This document shows positions 11,128 to 21,661 of a stretch of DNA of 64,000 nucleotides, one piece after another. The position numbers and the translations under genes were made by a program. Source of the stretch: Saccharum officinarum (lineage: Eukaryota; Streptophyta; Magnoliopsida; Poales; Poaceae); the NCBI GenBank assembly GCA_020631735.1, contig CM036199.1, forward strand, positions 14,290,834 through 14,354,833, written 5' to 3'. Numbering within the stretch: the stretch's first letter is position 1; each line of letters opens with the position of its first letter. The notes under the pieces were generated by a model, which saw only the letters and a program-made list of their open reading frames with translations, ran no database searches and had not been told where the DNA came from.

Positions 11128-12411
11128 TCAGCATCTGGTGGATTCTCCATGTATGTTGTCAAGAATTGCCATCACCCCAATGATGAAAGCTTGGTCATAT
11201 CCTGACTGCACTTCCACATGGTAGAAGTCTTTGCCTCCTATCAGCTCTTTCATACCCATCTGCAGAACAGATACTATGTCTTAGATCAAATCCCTCGGAC
11301 ACTGAAATGCTGGTGGCATGAATGTAGTGCTGCCTGTAAACTTCTACACTTTCATTTAAGTACTTGCATACACATGTACATAACAGGGTAGCACTATCTC
11401 TAGAGATGGCTATACATTTTCTTAGCCAAAAAATGCACCATGTCTATAATTAGTGACAACAAAAGGAATCTGCAAAGAGAATGTACTACAAAAGCAGAGG
11501 TGTAGGGGATTATAAAGGCGCTGCATACCTGGGCTACTATTTTTCTGGTGCAATCAACTATTGTACAGTCTCTATCTGCAAAAGATCCACCAATTTCGAA
11601 ATCCCAATTTTTGCAATTCCTCTTGGGTTCAATATGAATTCTAATCGGAGCACCTTGTGCTGTGCATGATTTTGGATCAGTTAGGCTAAAAACCAACTTG
11701 TTTTTTCCTTGGTAATCCATGGAGTATCCATTCCATTTGTTCCTTGTGCTTAGCGCCTGGACAATTCCTCCCTGCGGTGTAGAGTATTAATATGGTGAGC
11801 ACACACAAAAAAAAAACCCAGAGGAAATGAAGACATTGTAGGGCAAATATGTCATATGTGTTTTTCACAAGTAATCTTTCTGCCATTTCTCAAGAAAAAG
11901 TTCTGCATCCTTGTTATTTTGTTCTCTAAGAGGTAGTCTCATTATCATAAATGGGAGCTGAAACAGAAAGGAATTCCCACATCTCCACAAAATTTAAGAG
12001 CTACCCTGTCCAAGCAAAGTGTGAAATAATGTAAAAAAGCTCATAGGAATTATATCAACTTAATAGAACTACAGTTATGGACCGATCAATTAACTTTTGT
12101 TCAAGTGAAACACTCAGAATCATGGAAAATCAAGAAATCATGCACCTTTGTCCAAGGGTTACTATTTTGCAGTTATGATCCGTTACCTTTTTAGAGATGA
12201 ATAGTATTGGTTCTCCTTCACCATCTTTGACCATAAGCTCTCCCTTGGATCCAAGTATTCCACAACCATCTACGACGAATACAATGTTATGACTGAGGTC
12301 AGTAACAACAAAACCACCACCATTCACTACAGTAGGTCTCCTCCTTATCATCAGCATTGTTGGAGTGCCTGAGCAAAAAATCTTGCTAACTACAGGAATG
12401 CTCTTGTCCAT
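11128..12411 (-). CDS. LURP-one-related (LOR) protein, three exons, 199 aa, intact
   Basis: Exons on the minus strand are 12411-12187 (75 codons), 11771-11529 (81 codons) and 11259-11128 (43 codons plus TGA). All introns are GT..AG and all junctions are phase 0. The product has the LOR/DUF567 fold signature, related to the Tubby C-terminal domain: PTMLMIRRRPTVVNGGGFVV and VDGCGILGSKGELMV early, GKNKLVFSLTD in the middle, and the C-terminal DFYHVEVQSGYDQAF followed by AILDNIHGEST. Length and exon structure fit the plant LOR family, whose founder LURP1 acts in defence against oomycetes in Arabidopsis; most members have no defined biochemical role. This is the only gene in the window whose frame is unbroken end to end, so expression is plausible. 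Confidence 0.92.
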
Positions 12412-14682
12412 TTTGCTTGATGCTGGTCACAGATTGGAGAGAGATATTACTTGTATCTGAACCCCTGTTTCTGTTTGTCTACCTTGCCTCTACCAAGTTC
12501 TGTGGCCAGCAGGCGAGTACTTATATTGGAGCAATGGATGATTGTTTCAAACAAGACAGTCTCCCAAGCCGAGAAGCAACGAGGAGAGTTCAGTAGGTTG
12601 GTGTGGTTCAAGAGTCTACAATGGAAAGTCACTGCAAGAACCTTTTCTTGCAAGTTGGACAAAAGCCCTGCATAAAGTAATTGCAGAAAAACTGTTCTGG
12701 TTTAATATAGTTTTGTCTAACTTTCACAAAGCAGCATCTGTCTGGTGGCCTTGCTCAGAAGTTTCTCCTTGCTCATTTGTATCTCTCTCTTCTGTGAGTG
12801 CTTCTTATGCACATTCTAACTGAGGTTGTAACCATTTTTTATTCTTTTCATCTCAAGCTGCTTGTAATGTCTAAGATATGGAGCACATGGCATTTTTGGA
12901 TGATAATAATTTTAGCAGAACATAGAGAATTTGTCACTGGCACTGTTTCTTATATTACATATACTTTTATCTTAATGAAGTTAGCCTTGTGTAATCCATG
13001 CTTACGGAAAGGTACCTATGGTGTCTTGGCTCTGCACACATTCTCTCTTTACATGCTACTATTCTTTGTAACCTAGGTGATCGATAACTTCTTTTTTTTT
13101 CTGTTCAACTAATAAGCTTTCATATTGCGCATGAATCCATAAAAATGTTCTGTTCAGCAATTGAACATATGTCATCATAATTGGCAATATAAAGCATTAC
13201 ATATGCAGCAAACATGTTGATTAGCATGGAAGCGGTTATATATTGTGTGGTAAGCTGAAAGAAAAGACGACATTGGAGGAAAGGTATTGAGAACAGGCCA
13301 CCTGATTTTGCTAGCCTATCCAATTTAGCAAAGCGTGTTTGATCAAGCTATTAACCTATTCAATGAAAAATACAAGGTACCAAATGAAACAGGTGAAGAA
13401 TAGCTTTACCAACAGCGAAATGAAGGCTTGGCATCTTGTTAGCATGTCATATGGCAGGTGCCCATTGTATTCCTGTATTTTGTGCATTTCATGAGAGTTT
13501 GTCTCTTTTTGATCTGCACCTTTGAGTGCAACTATTATGAACTTTAAGTGTGCAAGCAATTTAAATTCTGAAATTTTACTGAACCTAGACTTAGTGTTTT
13601 TTTTTGCCATTCCACTAGTTAGTTTAGTGTGTTTAGAGCAAACTTTTAGCTCATTGTTGTTTGCACATCATATCCTTTTTCTCTTTCTTTTCTTTGTTCT
13701 AAAGACCGACATCTCTTGACGGTCCCTTTCATGCAATCAATGATGCTGGCTGGATGTGCTGAATCTTAGGATCCTTGATTTTTGAGGCACTTAGCAAGAA
13801 AAAAGTGCACCACCTATTCTTGATGCGAATACAATTTGTGTTGAAAATTCTGCCACTGGTGTTTTCTGGTGGTCTGTAAAGGCTTCCTTTCTGAGGCTTA
13901 GAAAAATCCTTGATTTTCCAATATTCTCGTCCTTCACTGGTGATTGGTGGCGGACTATTACTGAGATGTTGCGAAAAAAATAAGTGGCAAATTATTCTCT
14001 TTCTGTAAACCCAACCACTACTGGCACACCAGTTCTGGAATTTTTCAATGTGCCAAGCTGCATGCCCCCGATATTCTGACTTGGTTAATAAATTGGCCAT
14101 GTTGTTGCCGAACAGTCGAGCAAACATTTGCTAGAGCCGTGGGCTTTTGTTGCAACGTCTAATATAGCTTTGATACAAGATGCCTAACCTAAAGGATTCT
14201 CTTGCCTAACCCTACTGTTCATCTGTGGCCAGGGAAAGTTGAAACCGTAGCATTGTGGGACATCGTCAAACATTTCTGGCAAACAAAGTCTTCTGCAGTT
14301 AACAAAGGGTGTGTTGACATGTTCACTGGTCGCAAGAGGAATCGCCGGTGAGCTCTTCCCATCCCACTGAACCTTTGGGACTAAGCAATCACCTGCTAAA
14401 GGAAACTTGAATCCATCATCATATCTCTCTGCGGAATGCAGTTTTCTGTAGCTGGGAGCCGTGAGCCCGTGAGCATAACTTTCGTTCTTTCTTGACCTGT
14501 GGTAGATGGAGCTACTATTTGTTGCAGCGAAAATGCTGGTCGCAGATGCAAAGTGGACGGAAGATTCACAAAAGTTGAAGACTGGTGATAACACCTTCTA
14601 GCCTTTTATTGTAGCCTCAAGACCTTTTGATTACATAAACGATGTATGATGATTGATGCTCGGAGAAATGGGTGCTTGGGCG
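12412..14682. other. Upstream region of the LOR gene; unidentified ORFs only
   Basis: The first few hundred bases should contain the LOR promoter and 5' UTR. Further right are two minus-strand ORFs, 14184-14594 (136 aa) and 13729-14127 (132 aa), that follow one another on the same strand. Neither has a motif I recognise, and no splice model joins them convincingly. They could be exons of an unidentified gene, a decayed transposon, or chance. Confidence 0.3.
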
Positions 14683-15227
14683 TAGCCCTGGGCGTTGGGT
14701 CTGACCGAACCGATCAGTCTCGGTCTTCGGTCATTTCGAAAGTTCGGTCATCTAAAAACGGAGACCGATCGGTTAGTTTCAAAACCCAGGACCGAGCAAG
14801 TTCGGTCTCGGTTAGTTCGGTTCGGTCTCGGTCATGACCGAACTAATCGAACTTCACAAAACAACTACTAAATATTGTAATCTGTAGCAAATTTTACCAA
14901 TATTTTTTCTATTTCAAGACAAAAATACAATACAAAATATAGATTAAACATAGTGATAAGGGTGATGGTTGATATAAACCCACTAGAATAAATATTATAT
15001 CACTAATAATAATCTAAATTACATATTGTGTCAACAAAATTTAAATGTTCGGTTAATTCGGTTAGTTTGGTTACCCGAGGGTAATGACCGAACTAAGTTC
15101 GGTTAGTTCGGTTACTTTAAACTGAAGACCGAACTTGTGACTGAAATTTTCGGTCTCGACCACTTCGGTCTCGGTCTCGGTTAGTTCGGTTCGGTCTTCG
15201 GTCTTCAGTTAATTATGCCCAGGGCTA
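14683..15227. mobile_element. hAT-type non-autonomous element with internal ggttagttcggt repeats
   Basis: Terminal inverted repeats TAGCCCTGGGC / GCCCAGGGCTA, flanked by 8-bp repeats CTTGGGCG (14675-14682) and GTTGGGCG (15228-15235), 7 of 8 identical. Both halves of the interior are packed with variants of ggtctcggttagttcggt. No transposase coding is present. Confidence 0.85.
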
Positions 15228-15384
15228 GTTGGGCGCATGAGATGCAATAGTTTTGTTGGGCGAGGTCGTATCCTTGACCGCGGACAATGCATGTAGTATT
15301 TGTGAGGGAGAATGGGGGATGTACGGGAGGCGGCGTGAGAACCCGCCGCAGCGTTTGGCAGTGGATTGATGAATCGGAGAGTAA

Positions 15385-15880
15385 GGGGGCGTTTGGTTGC
15401 CTGTATATAGAGGAACCAGCTCTGGAGATGCAACTTCAGCGTATTTGGTTACCTACATCCCTACACGGGAGTCTGGATCTAGCTCTCTAGAATCTAGATG
15501 CAAAAGGCAGCCCAGAGCCTAGCTCGTATTTACGTTTCTGATAAGCAAGGCTCGCGTAGATTTTTTAATGATGCAATTAACGTGTGATTAATGTATATTA
15601 AGCAGTATTAGTGTATTTTAAAGTAGATTAAGATATTAGAAGTAAAGTTAGGACGATTAGAGTGTAGTTACATTAGTCAAATATTATAAAATTATTACTT
15701 GTTTATCTATTTTTATTTTATACATTACAACTTTGTGCGGGTAACCAGACAGGATCTCTGGTGAGTCAGACTTTATACATGCAGTCAACCAAACAAGGAT
15801 AGGTGTACCACCGTAGCCTGTCCAGAGCCTAGCTCTCATATACAATGCAGGCTCTCTAGAGAAGGGAACCAAACGCCCCC
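15385..15880. mobile_element. MITE with GGGGGCGTTTGGTT termini
   Basis: 496 bp, with inverted ends gggggcgtttggttgcc and ggaaccaaacgccccc. The inner arms also pair partly (gagcctagctc, tctctagag). Flanks are TAA on the left and TAG on the right, close to the three-base duplication of Tourist elements. Confidence 0.75.
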
Positions 15881-15882
15881 TA

Positions 15883-15985
15883 GGGCTCCGTTCGGTTCTT
15901 TCGGCGGGCTGTTCGATTTTGGCGCTATACAAATTTATAAAGAAACCGTTCGGTGGTGAATGATTTCCCCTAACCGAAGGAGCCC
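15883..15985. mobile_element. Small MITE abutting the previous one
   Basis: 103 bp with inverted ends gggctccgttcggtt / aaccgaaggagccc, flanked by TA on both sides. It starts two bases after the end of the preceding MITE. Confidence 0.65.
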
Positions 15986-16589
15986 TAAATATTTTTTTAA
16001 CTGCTCTTAAATTTAGGGGAGTAGCTACAGTAGAGGCGTCTGTTTCTTTGAGTATTTTTAGGCGATGAACATCAGCCGTAGTATCTTGATCAAATGTTCC
16101 CTAATGTTTCTTCCTCCTCTAGACTGTTGTTCGTCTTCTCTCAGCCCCCCCCCCTGTTACTGCCCTCCTTTAGCTCCGGTGGTGTCCTTGCTGCTGAGGT
16201 GCTCGCCATTGTCCCCGTCCCGCTACCGTCACATTCACCCTGACTATTCCCATCCGGATGTCCACCGCCGTCACATTCGCCCTGACTATTCCCATCGGGA
16301 TGTCCACCGCCGCCCATAGTCGGCGGCTCTCATTGCCTCACTACCCTACCCTCAAAACGTCACCATCGATGGGTCTGCATACCAATCCTAGCCCATTTTT
16401 AAGTCTGGCAGCCATGAAGCCCCTTCCTCGGCAACCCTCTTCCCCTAGCTCTGGCCCCTGATGCAAATGCTGTGCAATTTAAGTGTCACCTGAAACTATG
16501 CCAATTCGATGAACTAAGGAAATGTGTCAATTTATAAATAATCCTAGCTATTGGATTCTTGCATGTAGAGAAGGGAATGGATCGTGTCC
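15986..16589. other. Intergenic with a short tandem duplication
   Basis: No gene recognised. The plus-strand ORFs here (Ser/Pro/His-rich) overlap the 42-bp tandem repeat and low-complexity C-rich sequence and look non-coding. Confidence 0.4.
16227..16310. repeat. Two tandem copies of a 42-bp unit
   Basis: The unit beginning cgtcacattc and ending gatgtccaccgc occurs at 16227-16268 and 16269-16310 with two or three differences. Confidence 0.85.
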
Positions 16590-17195
16590 ACCTATTGGGT
16601 AGTTGACCCAACTCCACTAAACAGCGAGCGCTCACTAGATTCAAATTGGGCGAACGATCAGGAAGCTCTTCATTTTGGACAAAAAAATATTTTCACAACT
16701 TTCCTTTTTTTAGAAAGTTACAGGCATAACTTCAACATATAGCTTGCGGAACAAACTTCAATGCATAACTTTTACATATAACTTCAACGTGACAAAGTTA
16801 TGCGCATAACTTATACATATAGCTTACTACGTGATAAAGTTATGCACATAACTTTTATGTATATAATATTTTGCGGAACAAACTTATCAGCATAATTTCT
16901 TATGAAGCTACAAAATTATACACAAAACTTTTATGTGTACAAAATTATACACAAAACTTGTGCTAATAAGTTCCGCTCTGCAAATGTTATATTGTCAAAG
17001 TTGTGATATATAAGTTGTGGTAATGAGTTATGCATAAAAGTTATACGTATAACTTAACAACTTTCTAAAAAAGAAAAGTTGTGAAAATATTTTTTTGCCA
17101 AAAATAGAAAGTTGCGGGACTACTCATTGTATGCTGGATTTGAATCCAGTGAACACCCGACGAAGTGGAATTGGGCAGTTGACCCAAGCCACAAA
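16590..17195. mobile_element. Foldback element with long terminal inverted repeats (~130 bp)
   Basis: The left arm (about 16590-16720) is the reverse complement of the right arm (about 17060-17195). Matching pieces include attcaaattgggcg / tggatttgaatccag and aaaaaaatattttcacaac / gttgtgaaaatatttttttg. The AT-rich middle repeats ataacttttatgtatata-like words. Long arms and lack of coding suggest a Mutator- or foldback-type MITE. A target-site duplication was not resolved. Confidence 0.6.
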
Positions 17196-17638
17196 AGAAA
17201 AGCCAATGAATCATAGACGCCGGTTTGAAAGTATGAAATGGGTTGATACGCGGCGAAGTCCCCCCGCCAAGGGGCATTGTTGGGGCAGGCTTCGCCTTCT
17301 GTGGCCCCCTGTTCGCCTTTTGCCGTCCCCGCATTCGGTTACCAACGCTGGCGCATGCCGTTTTGGCGTGACACGTATTTGCGTATACCATTTCGCCGTG
17401 TCATGCTCTCGCCTCATGTTAGCTGCAGGTAGTTGCCAGATCCTCTCCAATCAACAGGTGGGAAGTGAATACTGGATGGTTCTCCGATGGAAGTGGGGCG
17501 AAATGGTGCGCAACAGGGTCGAGGCGGCACTAGAGAGACCCACGACAAAAGGGAAGCAGGCGAAAAGCGCATTCTCCGGAGAAGGAGAGCCGGTGACGAT
17601 GCCAAAAGGAGGGAAATAGAGAGACAGACCAAGTGGGT
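17196..17638. other. Host flank of the family 1 Sirevirus, ending in target site TGGGT
   Basis: Unassigned sequence between the foldback element and the LTR. The last five bases, 17634-17638, are TGGGT, identical to 42466-42470 right after the far LTR. No gene recognised. Confidence 0.6.
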
Positions 17639-18080
17639 TGAAAGCATCTAGGCCCCGAAGTTTGGTTTCGGCAATTGATGACAACGCTTTATTACCATGA
17701 CTAACGTGTGTTTTGCAGAAACTTTGGTAAGTTAGGTCATGGAGGTTTTAACTGCTTTGGGCACCATGGTATTCATGCCCCTTGATGAAAATCATTTCGG
17801 TTTTCAAAAGAGTGACGTCAAGATTAAGGACGGTTAGTTCCGGATGTCGAGGTGTTGAGATACATTTGGAATAGTCGTTAGGATCTTCGTTTTTTCTCTT
17901 TTGGCCGTACTATAAAGGGGGGCATGAGCGGGTAGCTTGACCTAGGCGAGTCCTACGTTTAGGTGTGGTGCACACTTGTTAAACTTGGCGCTAGGCAGCT
18001 CTAGAATAGCTCAAAGTTCAGTTGGAAGCAACTTGGTTCAAGTTGTGACGCGTTTCGGAGAGTTTCGGGTCGTTTTCCCA

Positions 18081-18480
18081 TGACCGGACGCGGTCCTCGG
18101 CATGACCGGACGCGTCCGGTCAGTACAGTTCCGCGGCTAGGGTTTCAGCTCTGACGACCGGACGCGGTCCTCGCAAGGACCGAACGCGGTGGTCAGAAGT
18201 CGACACGTGTCACTTGAGGAAAACACACGATCGGACGCGACCTGGGTGTGATCGGCGCGTCCGGTCATAGTCCAGTAAGGTCCAGAGACGACCGGACGCG
18301 TCCGGTCATCACCGATCGGACGCGGTCGTGCGTCCGGTGCGAGTACAGTATGCTTCCTGCACGATCGGACGCGTCCGGTCACCCCTGACCGGTGCGTCCG
18401 GTCACTCAGCTGTTTTTTAGATTTCGACCGTTACGAGCGACCGGCGCGTCCGGTCAGTTCAACCGGCGCGTTCGGTCAGC
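18081..18480. repeat. CpG-rich palindrome array in LTR (copy A)
   Basis: About 15 full, half or degenerate copies of TGACCGGACGCGTCCGGTCA; a perfect copy is at 18103-18122. The array ends about 50 bp before the TATA box. Confidence 0.9.
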
Positions 18481-18529
18481 CCGTGTTTTGCTGAGTCAGC
18501 GGGTAACGGTTAGTTTTGTCTGTGGGGTG

Positions 18530-18537
18530 TATAAATA
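18530..18537 (+). promoter_or_regulatory. LTR TATA box (TATAAATA)
   Basis: Perfect TATAAATA just downstream of the palindrome array, conserved in the other family 1 LTRs (41748-41755) and at the matching place in family 2. Confidence 0.7.
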
Positions 18538-19250
18538 CATCCCCACCACCTCTTTTAGAGGTCTCTTGCTCATTTGATCAACTGAAAAAACACCTTTGGA
18601 GTGCAAGGGAGTGCAAGAACACTAGTGAGGATAGAGATTTGAGAATCAAAGCTTGAGAGTTCCTCACTAGCGATTAGAGAGTAGCAAGTGTGTATCCACC
18701 TTCTCATTTGGGCTCGTAGTGGTCAAGTGAGAGTTCTAGCTTGTTACTCTTGGTGATCGCCATCACCTAGACGGCGTGATGGTGATTGGGAGTTTGGTGA
18801 TCATCCGGCGGAGCTTGTGGATGACCCAACTCATCTTGTGAGCGGTTTTGGGTGATTCATCGCGATGGAGTGTCGAAGAATCAACCCGTAGAGAGCACTT
18901 GATCCTTGCGCGGATCAAGGGGGAGCTACACCCTTGCGTGGGTGCTCCAACGAGGACTAGTGGGGAGTGGCGACTCTCCGATACCTCGGAAAAACATCGC
19001 CGTGTTCCTTGCCCCTTTACATTCAAGCATTTACTTTCTCATATTTACTTTCATTGCTTGTTTTACATTCCTAGACTTGCCATGCTAGACTAGGATTGGA
19101 AACTAGGGTGCAAAACTTTGTATCGATAGACTCTCTAGGAACACAAGTAGACACTAGGGGTGAATTCCGGCTTGTAGGATTTAATTCTTGCATTTAATTT
19201 TTAGAAAAGCCCAATTCACCCCCCCTCTTGGACATCTTGATCCTTTCAAT

Positions 19251-19263
19251 TGGTATCGGAGCC
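19251..19263 (+). other. Primer binding site (initiator Met tRNA)
   Basis: TGGTATCGGAGCC, two bases after the LTR end, matching the plant iMet-tRNA 3' end with one change common in Sireviruses. Confidence 0.85.
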
Positions 19264-19301
19264 GTGTTGCTCCTCTTTTAGGCTTTACCGCCTAGAGCAA
19301 G

Positions 19302-21647
19302 ATGTCTAACGGGGAAGGACCACCTCCCACCTTTGAGGGGGATGATTTTCCATATTAGAAAATCCGCATGGAGGCGTATCTCGAAGCCATAGATGTTGGA
19401 TGTCTTAGAGCCGCAACCGAAGGGCTTCCCGCTATCAAGGATCCCGCAAACCCCATTGGTGACGAGGAGAAGTACGACCGGTGGAATGCAAAGGCCAAAA
19501 ATGCACTCTACCGGGGCTTAGGCAAAGATATCTTCAATCGTGTGCGTAATGCAAAGAACGCTCATGAATTGTGGGAAAATCTTTGTGCTCTCCATGAGGG
19601 AACTAAGAGTGAGCGTGAGGAACGCTATCACATAGCTTTAAAGAAAATTAATTCTTTTGAGATGCTTCCCAAAGAAAGTGCTAATGACATGTACACTCGC
19701 TTGAATGTTCTTGTAGAGGACATCAATGCTCTTGGGCTCACTAAAATGAGCCAATCGGATGTTGCAAGAAAGATCTTGAGCGTGCTTCCCATTGAGAAGT
19801 ATGGTCACATTATCACCGTGCTTCATCAAAGTGATCTTTCCACCGCAACACCGACTCAAGTATTAGGGAAAATCAATGCTCATGAGATGTACATGCATAT
19901 CACTCCGGAAGAGGGCTCATCATCTTCCAAGAAGAAAGACTTGGCCTTCAAAGCTAGTCATGACAAGAAGAAGAAGAAGGGCCAAGCCATGTTGGTGCAA
20001 GAAAGCTCAAGTGAAAGTGATTTTGATGATGAATCACTTGCACTCATGGTGAGAAAGACCACCAAGATGCTAAAGAAGCTCAACAAGAGTGGCATCAAGT
20101 TCGATGGCAAGAAGAAGAAATTCTTCACAAGTAGCAAGAGAAAGCCAATCTCGGAGATGGATTGCTACAATTGTGGTGAACTTGGCCACCTAGCTCATCA
20201 ATGCCCTAGACCACCAAAAGACAAGTACAAGAACAAGAACAAGGGCAAGAAAAATGATTCAAGTGATGAAGAAGAAGAGAAGAAGAAGAACAAGCCATAC
20301 AAGAAGAAGGATGGCAAGAAGAAGGAGTTCCACAAGAAGAAGAAGGGAGGAAAGGCATACATTGTTGGTGATTGGCTCACCGACATTGAATCATCTTGTG
20401 AGTCCTCAAAGATGAGAGCGATGATGAGAAAGAGAAGGTTGCCGCATTTGTGATGGGGCCATCATCTTCACCGATATCTTCATCACCACCTTCACCGCCT
20501 CCTTCACCATCATCGTCCACTACTCACCTATGCCTTATGGCCAAGGGTGAACGAAAGGTACAAAACCATGATAGTGATGATAATGATGATAGTGATAGTG
20601 ATGATGAATATGACGCACTTTCTTATGATAAACTTGTAAAATTGCTAAACAAATACACTAAAATCATAAGAAGGACTAGAAATGAAAATGATGATCTTCA
20701 AAATGAAAATGAATCACTCTCATCCAAGCTTGAAAATATTCAAAAGACTAGTGGTGAGCTTAGAGTTCAAAATGAAGTGATGTCTTCCACTCTCAAGGAG
20801 CTCAAAACCTCTTATAAAGAGCTTAAAGATCAACATGATAAACTTGAGAAGAAGCATGATGAGCTCATCACTAGACATAATTCTCTAAAGGACAAATACA
20901 CCACATTAAAAATTGACTATGATAGTCTTGTGGTTGCTAATGAACTTGCTCTTGAGACACATGATGCTACTAACTATGTTGTTAAGTGTGATATAGCTAC
21001 ATCATGTGATGATTTGATTATTGAAAGCATTGAGCAAGGTTCTAGTAGCAAAGGCAAGAGTGTGGTTGAGTCAAGCAACTATGATGATTATGCCAAGATC
21101 AAGTGTGAGAATGAGAAGCTTGCAAATGAGAACAAGAAGCTAAAAGGTTTGATGGCTCTTGAGAAGCAACCAACAAATGAGTCACTCATTGAAGAAAACA
21201 AAAAGCTCAAGCAAGAAAAAGAGCATCTCAAGACCGGTCTAAGCAAGTTCACAAGAGGCCAACATTTGCAAAGTGAGCTCCTCATGAACACCGTAATGAA
21301 GATGGATAGAAGTGGTATTGGTACTTGGCAAATCAAGAGAAGAAAGCAAAAGCTCAACAACAACAAAGCAAGTCAAAGCCCAAACCAAAGAGATGTGTTG
21401 AGTGTGGTCAAGAAGGTCACTTTGCTCATGAATGCAAAACTCCACCACCACAACCCTTGCCCAAGCATGCTAGACCTTTTGCCTTCAATGCTCATTATAT
21501 GCTAAGAAAAGATTCAAATGGAAAGATGAAAGTCATGTTTTTGTGTCCCCAAACAAGAATAGGCCAAAGAAAATATGGGTTGCCAAGTCACTAGTGGAGA
21601 AAGTCAAGGGCCCCTCTCAAGTTTGGGTCCCTAAACAAAAAGCTTGA
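19302..21647 (+). pseudogene. gag of family 1 copy A, broken by an amber codon and frameshifts
   Basis: The start ATG follows the leader. The N-terminal part carries a Copia-type gag domain (KAKNALYRGL, LWENLCALHEG). Then come a Lys-rich segment, a CCHC zinc knuckle (CYNCGELGHLAHQC, near 20164), acidic and Ser-rich spacers, a long coiled coil, and a second knuckle (CVECGQEGHFAHEC, near 21393) before the C-terminal motif VWVPK and TGA 21645-21647. Breaks: TGG to TAG at 19356-19358 (copy B has TGG), a lost C near 20407, changes near 21320, and a lost C near 21547. The product would be the particle protein that packages element RNA. Confidence 0.85.
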
Positions 21648-21661
21648 TCTCTTGTGTGTAG

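Larger units (their letters stand above)
17639..19248 (+). repeat. 5' LTR, family 1 copy A (1610 bp)
   Basis: Starts TGAAAGC and ends CTTTCA, followed at once by the primer binding site. Compared by eye with the 3' LTR at 40857-42465 it differs at about 25-30 positions, mostly transitions, so the insertion is recent. Confidence 0.95.

Noticed and set aside
14184..14594. Minus-strand 136-residue ORF as a real gene
   Set aside because: No motif, no convincing splice partner and no start context; left as unidentified.
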